Shown: one piece after another, positions 41,956 to 50,159 of the stretch
Position numbering within the stretch: the stretch's first letter is position 1
Layout of the letters: every line of letters begins with the position of its first letter
NCBI GenBank assembly: GCA_023423045.1
Contig: JAFAGA010000010.1
Span: 58,177-122,176, forward strand
Source of the DNA: Bacillota bacterium
Lineage (GTDB): Bacteria; Bacillota; Clostridia; Lachnospirales; Lachnospiraceae
Direction of reading: 5' to 3'
DNA length: 64,000 nucleotides
Notes under the pieces: generated by a model
Seen by the model: only the letters and a program-made list of their open reading frames with translations
Told to the model about the DNA's origin: nothing
Database searches by the model: none
Program-made: the position numbers and the translations under genes

Positions 41956-43425
41956 ATGATAGTAAACAATGAAAAAAGTAAAACAAACAAAATTATGCCC
42001 ATGATAATAGCATTACTTGCGGTTGCCGCCTTTTTGATCTTATTGATCCCTGCTTTTAACCCGATGAGGTTCCTGCCTTCCCTTGGTGATTGGAGCTATC
42101 TGCATTTTTTGGGCAATGCGATGCAGGTAGATAAATTGTTTACTGCAAGCTTTCCCGGGATAAGGGAATTTTTCGGTAACAATGCAATTGCTGTTTTTTG
42201 CGGATTTATTATCGGTATTTTCGTGATCGCCCAGTTAATCAGCGGAATATTGGTATTAGCTGATAACTCGAAATTAAGAGCTCGTGGATTGATGTTTCTG
42301 ATGATTTTTTCTGCACTTAATTTTGTGGCAAACCTGGTGATTGTCGTAAATTCAGTCGGCGCCAACAGCAGTGTCGTGGATCTGGGTTACACCGATCTGG
42401 GAATTCATTATGAAATTCCTGCCGGCACCATTGTTTTTATGCTGCTGGCCGTTGCTCAGTTTATCGTAGTTAAGCTTTACCGCAGAAGAGTTTTGATTGA
42501 GAGAAACTTATATGTAAAGATGACTCACAGGGAAAAGGTTGAAAACCTGAAAGGGTTTGCTTTTATCTCGCCCTATATTATAGGTTTTACCTGTTTTACG
42601 GCCTTTCCCTTGATATTTTCCTTTTTCTCATCTTTTACATACTATAATATTACTGCTGTCCAGAAATGGTATGGTGTAAATAATTTTGTGAATTTGTTTG
42701 TAAAAGATGATTATTTTCTGAAAAGCTTATATAACACGGTATGGTATGTTGTTGTCAGTGTGCCGGCCGCCATTGTTTTTGCCATGCTCTTTGCACTGCT
42801 GATGAATATGAAGAGCATCAAAGGATTGCGGTTTTTCCGAACGGTTTATTATCTTCCTTCCGTATTATCCGGTGTTGCGGTTTTCCTGCTGTGGCAGTGG
42901 GTGTTGGATCCCGGTGCGGGCCTGGTAAATAACGGACTTGCATTGCTTGGTATTCGTGGACCGGCATGGCTTTATGATGCTGCATGGACAAAACCGGCCC
43001 TGGTATTAATGAAAATATGGGGTGTCGGCGGCAGCACCATCATCCTTTTGTCGGCACTGCAGTCAGTACCCCAGGAATTATATGAGGCTTCTGCTATTGA
43101 CGGAGCGACGGGCTTTCGAAAGTTCTTTCATATTACCTTGCCGATGATTTCGCCAACGCTGTTCTTTGTTATGGTAACCGGTGTCAGCGGTGCGTTTCAG
43201 GTGTTTGATTCGGCCTATATTATGATGGACGGCAAGGGAGGACCTAACAATTCCCTGCTTTTCTACAATGTTCATCTGTTTAATACAGCCATGAAGGATC
43301 AGCAGATGGGTGTTGCCAGTGCAATGGCCTGGATACTGTTTGCAATTATCATGGTTTTCACGGTAATTCAGATGATTGGCTCCAGGAAGTGGGTTCATTA
43401 TGAAGGGGGCAATGACAAAAAATGA
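41956..43425 (+). CDS. sugar ABC permease with extra N-terminal membrane domain
   Basis: 489 residues. The last 290 form a MalF/UgpA-type permease: FAFISPYIIGFTCFTAFPLI, and EAA loop YEASAIDGATGFRKFFHITLPMI. The first 190 add about four membrane helices (IIALLAVAAFLILLIPAF, FCGFIIGIFVIAQLISGIL, LMFLMIFSALNFVANLVIV, IVFMLLAVAQFIVVKLY) absent from most CUT1 permeases. The extension role is unknown. AAGGAG precedes the ATG. Overlaps the next gene by 4 bases. Confidence 0.92.
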   Translation: MIVNNEKSKTNKIMPMIIALLAVAAFLILLIPAFNPMRFLPSLGDWSYLHFLGNAMQVDKLFTASFPGIREFFGNNAIAVFCGFIIGIFVIAQLISGILVLADNSKLRARGLMFLMIFSALNFVANLVIVVNSVGANSSVVDLGYTDLGIHYEIPAGTIVFMLLAVAQFIVVKLYRRRVLIERNLYVKMTHREKVENLKGFAFISPYIIGFTCFTAFPLIFSFFSSFTYYNITAVQKWYGVNNFVNLFVKDDYFLKSLYNTVWYVVVSVPAAIVFAMLFALLMNMKSIKGLRFFRTVYYLPSVLSGVAVFLLWQWVLDPGAGLVNNGLALLGIRGPAWLYDAAWTKPALVLMKIWGVGGSTIILLSALQSVPQELYEASAIDGATGFRKFFHITLPMISPTLFFVMVTGVSGAFQVFDSAYIMMDGKGGPNNSLLFYNVHLFNTAMKDQQMGVASAMAWILFAIIMVFTVIQMIGSRKWVHYEGGNDKK

Positions 43426-44345
43426 TGAATGGGACTGAGAAAATGAATAATGCAGAAAATAAAAGGAACGATAACAAAATAAAAAATAGAAAGAATGGGG
43501 CGAAGCTGTCAGAATCCATAAGCTTTCGTTCGAAGATAACCGGATTAACAGGAACACTGCTCCTGTTATTTGGCTCCATACTGGTGCTTTATCCTCTGGT
43601 ATGGATGATATCCACAGCCTTAAAATCAGATGCGGAGGTAATGATCAACCCTTCCCTGATTCCCAACAACATACGATGGGATAACTTTTCTAAGGCATGG
43701 AATTCGGCGCCCTTTGATATCTATTTCCGCAATACCGTATTCATTACGGCGCTTGTGCTGATTGGTGCGCTGATTTCTAATACCCTGGTTGCTTACGGTT
43801 TTGCGAAGCTTAACTTCAAAGGGAAGAACACGATTTTTATGTGCGTCCTTGGTACAATGATGATTCCGGGCATGGTGACCATGATCCCTTCCTATGTGCT
43901 GTTTTCAAAGATTGGATGGGTGGGAACCTATCTGCCTTTAATTATTCCGGCATTTACCGGCGGAGCATATAATATTTTCCTTTTGCGTCAATCCTTTATG
44001 GGAATCAACACGGCTTATTCCGATGCGGCGATGATTGAAGGAGCAGGAGAATTGAAGATTTTAACTAAAATCTACATTCCTCTGGCCCGTCCGGTTTTGA
44101 CAACCATTGCGGTATTCACTTTCAATGGTACCTGGAACGACTACTTTGGGCCTATGCTGTACTTGAATGATGAGATGATGTATACGCTTCAGCTTGGACT
44201 TCGTACCTTCCGCGGAAGCTCCGGTGTGGAGTGGCAGAAGTTTATGGCGGCCTCCCTGATTGTGCTTATACCCACGGTGGTGCTGTATTTCTTTATGCAG
44301 AAGTACATCATTCAGAGCGTGGCAATCGGAGGCGTAAAAGGTTGA
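43422..44345 (+). CDS. sugar ABC permease, MalG/UgpE type
   Basis: 307 residues, six membrane helices after a basic, Asn/Lys-rich leader (NAENKRNDNKIKNRKNGAK). EAA loop reads YSDAAMIEGAGELKILTKIYIPLA. Overlaps the previous stop by 4 bases (ATGA), so translation is coupled. Partners with the long permease; both work with the binding protein at 44554. Confidence 0.93.
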   Translation: MMNGTEKMNNAENKRNDNKIKNRKNGAKLSESISFRSKITGLTGTLLLLFGSILVLYPLVWMISTALKSDAEVMINPSLIPNNIRWDNFSKAWNSAPFDIYFRNTVFITALVLIGALISNTLVAYGFAKLNFKGKNTIFMCVLGTMMIPGMVTMIPSYVLFSKIGWVGTYLPLIIPAFTGGAYNIFLLRQSFMGINTAYSDAAMIEGAGELKILTKIYIPLARPVLTTIAVFTFNGTWNDYFGPMLYLNDEMMYTLQLGLRTFRGSSGVEWQKFMAASLIVLIPTVVLYFFMQKYIIQSVAIGGVKG

Positions 44346-44433
44346 GGTTGACAATATTAGTCACAAATCGTGCTAAAAAATAGCGTTAAATGAACGATAT
44401 ATGATTAAAAATGAAAATAAATGAAAATTTCTA

Positions 44434-44462
44434 TTGACAAGGGTAATGATAGGGTATAATAT
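44434..44462 (+). promoter_or_regulatory. promoter for the binding protein gene
   Basis: TTGACA (44434-44439) and TATAAT (44455-44460, 15-base spacer) or TAATAT (17-base spacer). A separate promoter would give extra binding protein over permeases. Confidence 0.5.
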
Positions 44463-44553
44463 ATAAATATAAATTTAAAAGGAAATGACTGAAAACTATA
44501 CAAAATAAACAAAATACAAGTCATTTTCTGATATCATTAAGGAGGAAGTATTT

Positions 44554-45960
44554 ATGAAAAAGATGAGACATCTGGTAGCTTTGATGCTCAGTATCCTGCT
44601 TGTGGCGCTTACATTCTCCGCTTGCAAGAGCGAAGACGGCTCCAAGGATACCGGCAAAGACAATGGCCAGGCAACACCGACAGCAGCAGCAGACCAGGGC
44701 GAGCCTTCCGAGGGAGGCAGCACAGATAAGGGTCCCGTTACCCTGCGTATGTGGGCACATTGGGGATCAGAGCAACGTCGTCCCACCATTGAGAAGATTG
44801 TGCAGAAGTTCAATGAAACCTATGCTGACCGTCAGATTTCCGTAGAATACGTATATGTACCTTACGGAGATTTGGAAACCAAAATGATTGCATCCGTTAC
44901 CGCCGGCAATCCTGCCAATGTTGTTATTACCGCTATCGAAGATACCAATGTAAAGGCAATGCGTAATCAGGCAATGGACATCACCGATTATCTGTCCGAT
45001 GGAATCTCAGAGAAATTTTATGATAAATACTGGGATATGGTGACATACAATGACAAAGTATATGCAATTCCTTTCAATACGGATACACGTCTGGTGTTCT
45101 ACAATAAGACGATGTTCAAGGAAGCGGGTATAAATGTAGAAGATATCAAGACTTGGGATGACATGATTGCAGTATCCAAAAAGCTGGATGACAAGTTCAT
45201 GGGAAATGGCAACTACATGCTTGCCTTTAATCCAATCCTCGGAAACTTTGGTTTTGATACCTTAGCCATCAACAACGGCGGAGGAACCTTTGACAGCAAC
45301 CTGGATCCTAACGTTCCTACCATGAACAGCAAAGAGAACATTGAGACTCTGGAGCATATGAAGGTATATGCGGATATGTACGGACAGGAGCTGGTTCAGG
45401 CAGCGATTGCAGCGAATGCAGGCGGTGCACAGGATTTATTCCTCTCTGGTAAAGTAGCTATGATTGGTAATGTATGCAACTATATTGCAACAATCGATAT
45501 GTACAATGCGGAAGCTCAGGTGGATTACGGCGTATTCCCTTATCCTGCAGGTCCTTCCAGCAAGACTGGCGTACCCTCTGCATGGGGCGGCGGCTTTGTA
45601 TGTACCGTACCTTACGGAGCACAGAATCCGGAGGAGTCAACCTTGTTAGCTGAGTTCATGGCTACAGAGGGTGCAAAAATCTGGGCAGAAGAGCAAAAAG
45701 ACGTTATGTGCAGCGTTGAAGCAAATGAAAATCCCGCAATGGCATCCTTTGTCGGCTGGACAGAAACCATGGCAATGATGGAGAATACCTTCGGTACCCG
45801 CAGACATCCTTTTGCTCCTAATGCAGCCACCTTCACAACGGAAGCAGTGGATTCTGTTGTTAAGAATTACACATCAACCGATGTAAAAGCAGCATTAGAT
45901 ACAGCGCAGCAGCAAATTGAAGCTAAGATTGAAGAGGAAAAATTCATCTTCGGCGAATAA
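44554..45960 (+). CDS. sugar ABC transporter substrate-binding lipoprotein
   Basis: 468 residues. Lipoprotein signal ALTFSACKSED with Cys24, a Ser/Gly/Thr/Pro-rich tether (about 25-60), then the CUT1 binding fold: LRMWAHWGSEQRRPTIEKIV, VYAIPFNTDTRLVFYNK, LAFNPILGNFGFD and AWGGGFVCTVPYGAQNPEE. Trp-rich ligand cleft expected. AAGGAGGAAG precedes the ATG. High use of C-ending codons suggests strong expression. Followed by a terminator at 46017-46056. Confidence 0.95.
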   Translation: MKKMRHLVALMLSILLVALTFSACKSEDGSKDTGKDNGQATPTAAADQGEPSEGGSTDKGPVTLRMWAHWGSEQRRPTIEKIVQKFNETYADRQISVEYVYVPYGDLETKMIASVTAGNPANVVITAIEDTNVKAMRNQAMDITDYLSDGISEKFYDKYWDMVTYNDKVYAIPFNTDTRLVFYNKTMFKEAGINVEDIKTWDDMIAVSKKLDDKFMGNGNYMLAFNPILGNFGFDTLAINNGGGTFDSNLDPNVPTMNSKENIETLEHMKVYADMYGQELVQAAIAANAGGAQDLFLSGKVAMIGNVCNYIATIDMYNAEAQVDYGVFPYPAGPSSKTGVPSAWGGGFVCTVPYGAQNPEESTLLAEFMATEGAKIWAEEQKDVMCSVEANENPAMASFVGWTETMAMMENTFGTRRHPFAPNAATFTTEAVDSVVKNYTSTDVKAALDTAQQQIEAKIEEEKFIFGE

Positions 45961-46016
45961 TGATGATCCGCAGGGCTGGCATGATAGCCGGCAATGCAGC
46001 TTAGATGTTTTAGTAA

Positions 46017-46056
46017 AGGCAGTCTGTTTATTCAGGATGAAACAGGCTGCCTTTTT
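46017..46056 (+). terminator. intrinsic terminator after the binding protein gene
   Basis: AGGCAGTCTGTTT pairs with AAACAGGCTGCCT, then TTTTTC. Read-through would be needed for the GH38 gene that starts 30 bases on. Confidence 0.8.
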
Positions 46057-46085
46057 CTAATATTAAGACTTCGGAGGGAAAGATA

Positions 46086-48491
46086 ATGAGCAAACGAAAA
46101 TTCCATATGATCGGAAACACCCATATTGACCCGGTATGGCTCTGGAAAAGAGCGGAAGGGATGCAGGAGATAAAATCCTCTTTTGCCTCAGCCCTGGACC
46201 GGATGACGGAATTTCCTGATTTTAAATTTACCATGAGCAGTATTTCCTACCTGGAATGGGTGAAAAACAACTGTCCGGATCTGTTTGATAGGATAAAAGA
46301 GAGAGTGAAGGAAGGACGCTGGGAGATTGCCGGAGCGATGTGGGTTGAGCCGGATTGTATTATGCCTGCCGGAGAGAGTCTGATCCGCCATATTCTGTAC
46401 AGTAAGCAATTTGTAGCGGAGAACTTTGGGATTGAGCCTGTAGTAGGCTACAATGTGGACAGCTTTGGCCATGGCTCCAATCTTCCGGCGATCCTAACCG
46501 GATGCGGAATGAAATACTACCTGTTCAACCGCCCTGTAAGGAAGGACATGAAAATACCGCCGGTATTTTGCTGGGTTGCACCTAACGGGAGTTCGGTGAT
46601 TGCGGAGCGGCTCGGAGGGGAATACCTTGCATGGACGAAGCCGGCGATTGAATTTAACCTGAAAGAAAGCATAGAAGATTTGGAGGCTTACGGATATGAC
46701 CGCATGGCGGTATTTTACGGGGTAGGAAACCATGGCGGCGGCCCGACCATCGACAATATCCGTTCCATCTATGAACTGAAGGAGGAGTACAGCGAGGATG
46801 AGCTGGATTTCTCTACAATGCAGGGATTTTTTGATACGGTGGACAAAGAACAGCTTCCGCAGCATCAGGGAGAGCTGGGAAAGATATTCCCGGGGTGCTA
46901 CAGCTCGGATAATGAGATCAAGCGTTTGAACCGTGCTTCTGAATGGGAGCTGATTAAAACGGAGGCCATCGGAGCCATTGCATCCGGGATGAACAGCAGA
47001 TACCATTATCCGAAGGAGGAGATGGAGAAAGCCTGGAAAATGACCCTGTTTAACCAGTTTCATGATATTCTGTCCGGGACCAGCATTGAGCCGGCGAGAA
47101 ATGAAGCCTGCCAGGAGTTTCAATATGCCAGGACCATCGCGCGGTATACCACGGAGAGCGGGGTACAGGGAATTGCTAACAGCATTGATACCAGAGGCGA
47201 CGGTTTTCCCCTGCTGCTGGTAAATCCCACGGGGGCCGCGTTCCGGGGGGTATTCCAGGCGGAGGTATACGTTCCAGCGGCGAACCGCAAGCAGGTAAGA
47301 GTAAGGGGAACCAACGGTGACGAGATTCCATATGCGGCTACGGCGTATTTGAGCTGTGAGCGTGATGATGCAAGAAAGAGCATCCTGTTTGAAGCGGAAG
47401 TACCTGCCATGGGATATGCGGTTTACCGGATTTTGCAGGAGGGGCCCGGCTTCCGGCCTGGGGATAATCCCATGACGGTGAAGAATACGACGGTATCCAA
47501 CGGAATCATAACCATGACAATAGATGAAAAAACGGGTTGTCCCTCTTCTCTGCAAAGAGGAGGAACGGAGCTGCTGGCAGAGCCGGCGGCCATCAAAGTA
47601 TTTAATGACGACCGGGGATCCTGGGGCTATGAAGCGTTGGAAGAGAAGCTGTTAGGCTGCTTTGAAGCCCGGAGCGTAACCGTGTTGGAGAGCAATTTCC
47701 TTCGGACGGTGGTGAGGAGCGTGCTGCTTTATAACAAATCTGAATTGGTTATAGACTATATTCTGGAAAAGGGCAGTGATTTTGTAAAAATGAACTGCAG
47801 CATCCATAATCATGAACGCCATACTCAGATCTGCTTCTGTGTGCCGGTGGCCGGGGATGGTCATAAGGTTGCGACAGAAACAGCATTTCTTGCGGAACAG
47901 AGGGTGCAAAATGATGGAAGCGAATATTACCAGCACCGTTTTGCGGATATTGAAAATGCCTCCGGTGCAGGAATTGCGGTTCTGAATAACAGTTCCTACA
48001 GCATGAGTCAAAAAGGCCGGGAATACCGGCTCATCCTGTCGAGAAGTGTTATGTTTGCAAGGGGAAACAGCGGTCCGGTCGAGCTTACTCCGGACAAAAG
48101 ATTCATGGATCAGGGATGCTGGGACTTTAAGCTGGAACTCATCCCCCACCATGAGCCGGTGGAGCATGGAAGACTTTTCAAAGAGGCGGATTTCCTTCAT
48201 ATGCCTCTGGAATATCTCGGGGACAGCAACCATACCGGAGAGCATTGGCTGCGTAAGGGAAGTGAAATCACTGTAACCGGAGCAGGGGTACAGGTATCCG
48301 GCTATAAGCCCGCGCATTTGGAAGAAAAGGGTATGGTGCTGCGGATTTTTGAGAGTGAGGGCCGGGAAGCACAGGCAAGCATTCGCAGGGGTAATAAGGA
48401 ATACAACGTGGATCTTGCGCCTTATGAAGTGAAAACCTTACTTTTTAAAGGAGCAAAGATGAAAGAGTGCGATATGCTGGAAAGAAGCTGA
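46086..48491 (+). CDS. GH38 alpha-mannosidase
   Basis: 801 residues, the short cytoplasmic bacterial type. Metal ligands in GNTHIDPVWLWKR (His13, Asp15), nucleophile Asp125 in GYNVDSFGHGSNLPAIL, YGVGNHGGGPT, and FNQFHDILSGTSIEPA with the last metal His. All motifs canonical. No signal peptide. Removes terminal alpha-mannose from imported oligosaccharides. GGAGGGAAAG precedes the ATG. About 45 percent alike in motif order to the enzyme at 55636, so probably specialised for different linkages (inference). Confidence 0.94.
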   Translation: MSKRKFHMIGNTHIDPVWLWKRAEGMQEIKSSFASALDRMTEFPDFKFTMSSISYLEWVKNNCPDLFDRIKERVKEGRWEIAGAMWVEPDCIMPAGESLIRHILYSKQFVAENFGIEPVVGYNVDSFGHGSNLPAILTGCGMKYYLFNRPVRKDMKIPPVFCWVAPNGSSVIAERLGGEYLAWTKPAIEFNLKESIEDLEAYGYDRMAVFYGVGNHGGGPTIDNIRSIYELKEEYSEDELDFSTMQGFFDTVDKEQLPQHQGELGKIFPGCYSSDNEIKRLNRASEWELIKTEAIGAIASGMNSRYHYPKEEMEKAWKMTLFNQFHDILSGTSIEPARNEACQEFQYARTIARYTTESGVQGIANSIDTRGDGFPLLLVNPTGAAFRGVFQAEVYVPAANRKQVRVRGTNGDEIPYAATAYLSCERDDARKSILFEAEVPAMGYAVYRILQEGPGFRPGDNPMTVKNTTVSNGIITMTIDEKTGCPSSLQRGGTELLAEPAAIKVFNDDRGSWGYEALEEKLLGCFEARSVTVLESNFLRTVVRSVLLYNKSELVIDYILEKGSDFVKMNCSIHNHERHTQICFCVPVAGDGHKVATETAFLAEQRVQNDGSEYYQHRFADIENASGAGIAVLNNSSYSMSQKGREYRLILSRSVMFARGNSGPVELTPDKRFMDQGCWDFKLELIPHHEPVEHGRLFKEADFLHMPLEYLGDSNHTGEHWLRKGSEITVTGAGVQVSGYKPAHLEEKGMVLRIFESEGREAQASIRRGNKEYNVDLAPYEVKTLLFKGAKMKECDMLERS

Positions 48492-48630
48492 GGCAGCGGA
48501 ACCGGTTTACCACTCAAAACGAAGGAGCTGGAGGATTTTGAAGGGATTGGAATTATACTTTACTAAGTAATAATAGAAGGGATAAGTACAATTAAAAATT
48601 GGCGACCCGGAACCCAGAAGGAGGATGAGC

Positions 48631-50109
48631 TTGAAACCAAATGTTATTTTGATTACTACGGATCAGCAGCGTTACGATACTCTGCATTGCAATGGATCAA
48701 ATTTTATGAAAACTCCGAACCTGGATCGGCTGGCGGATATGGGGCTTCGGTTTGAACGCGGATACTGTACGAATCCGGTGTGTACACCATCCAGAGTATC
48801 CATAATGACCGGAATGCTTCCAAGCAGACATGGCGCTTATAATATTGGAACCGTAACGGATAAGGAGGATTTATTTCTTGGCAGTATTCTGCAGAAGCAG
48901 GGCTATCGTACGCACCATATCGGTAAGGCCCATTTCTATCCCAGTGATGTTCCTTCCGAGGAAAACAGACCCTGTGAAGGAATGAAGCCCTTTGAGGACT
49001 TTGCCGGTTTTCAGACAGCGGAGCTTACGGTAGGCCACAATAATTGGGGAATTACCGGGCATTATAAAGAATGGCTGAAAGCAAAGGGGTATGAGGGGGA
49101 GAAAGCATCCAAGGAATTTCAGGTAGAGCTGTTGCTGAAAAGGGACACCTATGCAACGGGAGAGCTTGAACTTCCCCTTGAATATCACAGCAGCAGCTGG
49201 ATTGTGGACAGAGTGGAGAATTTTTTAACAACCTTGGAGCCGGGGCAGCCCTTTTTCTTAAATATCGGCTTTCAGGATCCGCATCATCCTCATGTGCTTC
49301 CGAGGAATTTTGAAAACCGTTTAAAAATGGAAGAGGTGCCGGTACCGACGAAAACTTTTGACATGCGCCTGGAGCATCTGAAGGAATTATCCAGGGGGAC
49401 GATTGAGGACAGCCGTTTTGCAGGAGCCTACAGGATAGCGGGTAATCAAAATACCGTATGGGAGGAATATTTTAAAGACAGCAGTAAATCGGCAACGACC
49501 CGAAGGCATTATTATTCCATGGTACAGCTTTTGGATGAGCAGATAGGAAGGATAATGGATTTGCTGGCGGAAAAGGAACTGCTGTCAGACAGTATGATTG
49601 CATTTACCTCCGACCATGGGGAAATGCTGGGAGACCACGGAATAGGGCAAAAGGGACCGATTTCTTATGAAGAGGTAATCCGAGTGCCGCTAATTGTGGC
49701 ATATCCTGAGAAAATCAAGCCGCAAGTCATAGGTGAGTGTGTTTCATTAATGGATTTATATCCCACCATTCTGGATTATATCGGTATGGAGATACCGCAA
49801 AGCTGTAACGGCCATAGCTTAAAAGAATTAATTGAGTGCGGTATCAATGATCGAAGCGGAGTGCCTGTTGAATTCAAGGAAGAAATGAATGCAATACGCT
49901 ATAAATGCTTTGTTACAAAGGATTGGAAACTGGTTACCTACCCGGGGGAAGAGTTCGGCGAACTTTATCATCTGTGCGAAGATCCGGGAGAAAACAATAA
50001 TTTATATTATGATACTGCTTACAGCGAGATAAAGTTTGAACTCATAAAGAAATGGCTGGAGGAAATGGAGTCCGGTGAACCAATGAATCCGAGACCCTCC
50101 AGATGCTAA
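48631..50109 (+). CDS. Cys-type sulfatase
   Basis: 492 residues (TTG start; AAGGAGG abuts the ATG at 48625, so the TTG 6 bases later is better placed). Alkaline-phosphatase superfamily: NVILITTDQQRYDTL with the metal Asp, CTPSR at residue 51 whose Cys is converted to formylglycine, GKAHFYP, and SDHGEMLGDHGIGQKGPISYEEVIRVPL. A radical-SAM maturase (anSME) is needed but not in the window. No signal peptide, so desulfation appears intracellular, on imported sulfated sugars; this hints at sulfated host glycans. The 139-base gap before it holds a ten-codon ORF (48538-48570) after GGAGG. Confidence 0.93.
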   Translation: MKPNVILITTDQQRYDTLHCNGSNFMKTPNLDRLADMGLRFERGYCTNPVCTPSRVSIMTGMLPSRHGAYNIGTVTDKEDLFLGSILQKQGYRTHHIGKAHFYPSDVPSEENRPCEGMKPFEDFAGFQTAELTVGHNNWGITGHYKEWLKAKGYEGEKASKEFQVELLLKRDTYATGELELPLEYHSSSWIVDRVENFLTTLEPGQPFFLNIGFQDPHHPHVLPRNFENRLKMEEVPVPTKTFDMRLEHLKELSRGTIEDSRFAGAYRIAGNQNTVWEEYFKDSSKSATTRRHYYSMVQLLDEQIGRIMDLLAEKELLSDSMIAFTSDHGEMLGDHGIGQKGPISYEEVIRVPLIVAYPEKIKPQVIGECVSLMDLYPTILDYIGMEIPQSCNGHSLKELIECGINDRSGVPVEFKEEMNAIRYKCFVTKDWKLVTYPGEEFGELYHLCEDPGENNNLYYDTAYSEIKFELIKKWLEEMESGEPMNPRPSRC

Positions 50110-50159
50110 TCTGCAGCATAAGGAACAATATGATGTGAATTACAGGGGGATAAGACTGA

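Noticed and set aside
46494..47555. 353-codon antisense open frame opposite the GH38 gene
   Set aside because: The plus strand carries clear GH38 motifs; the antisense frame has low-complexity Arg/His-rich composition typical of shadow ORFs.
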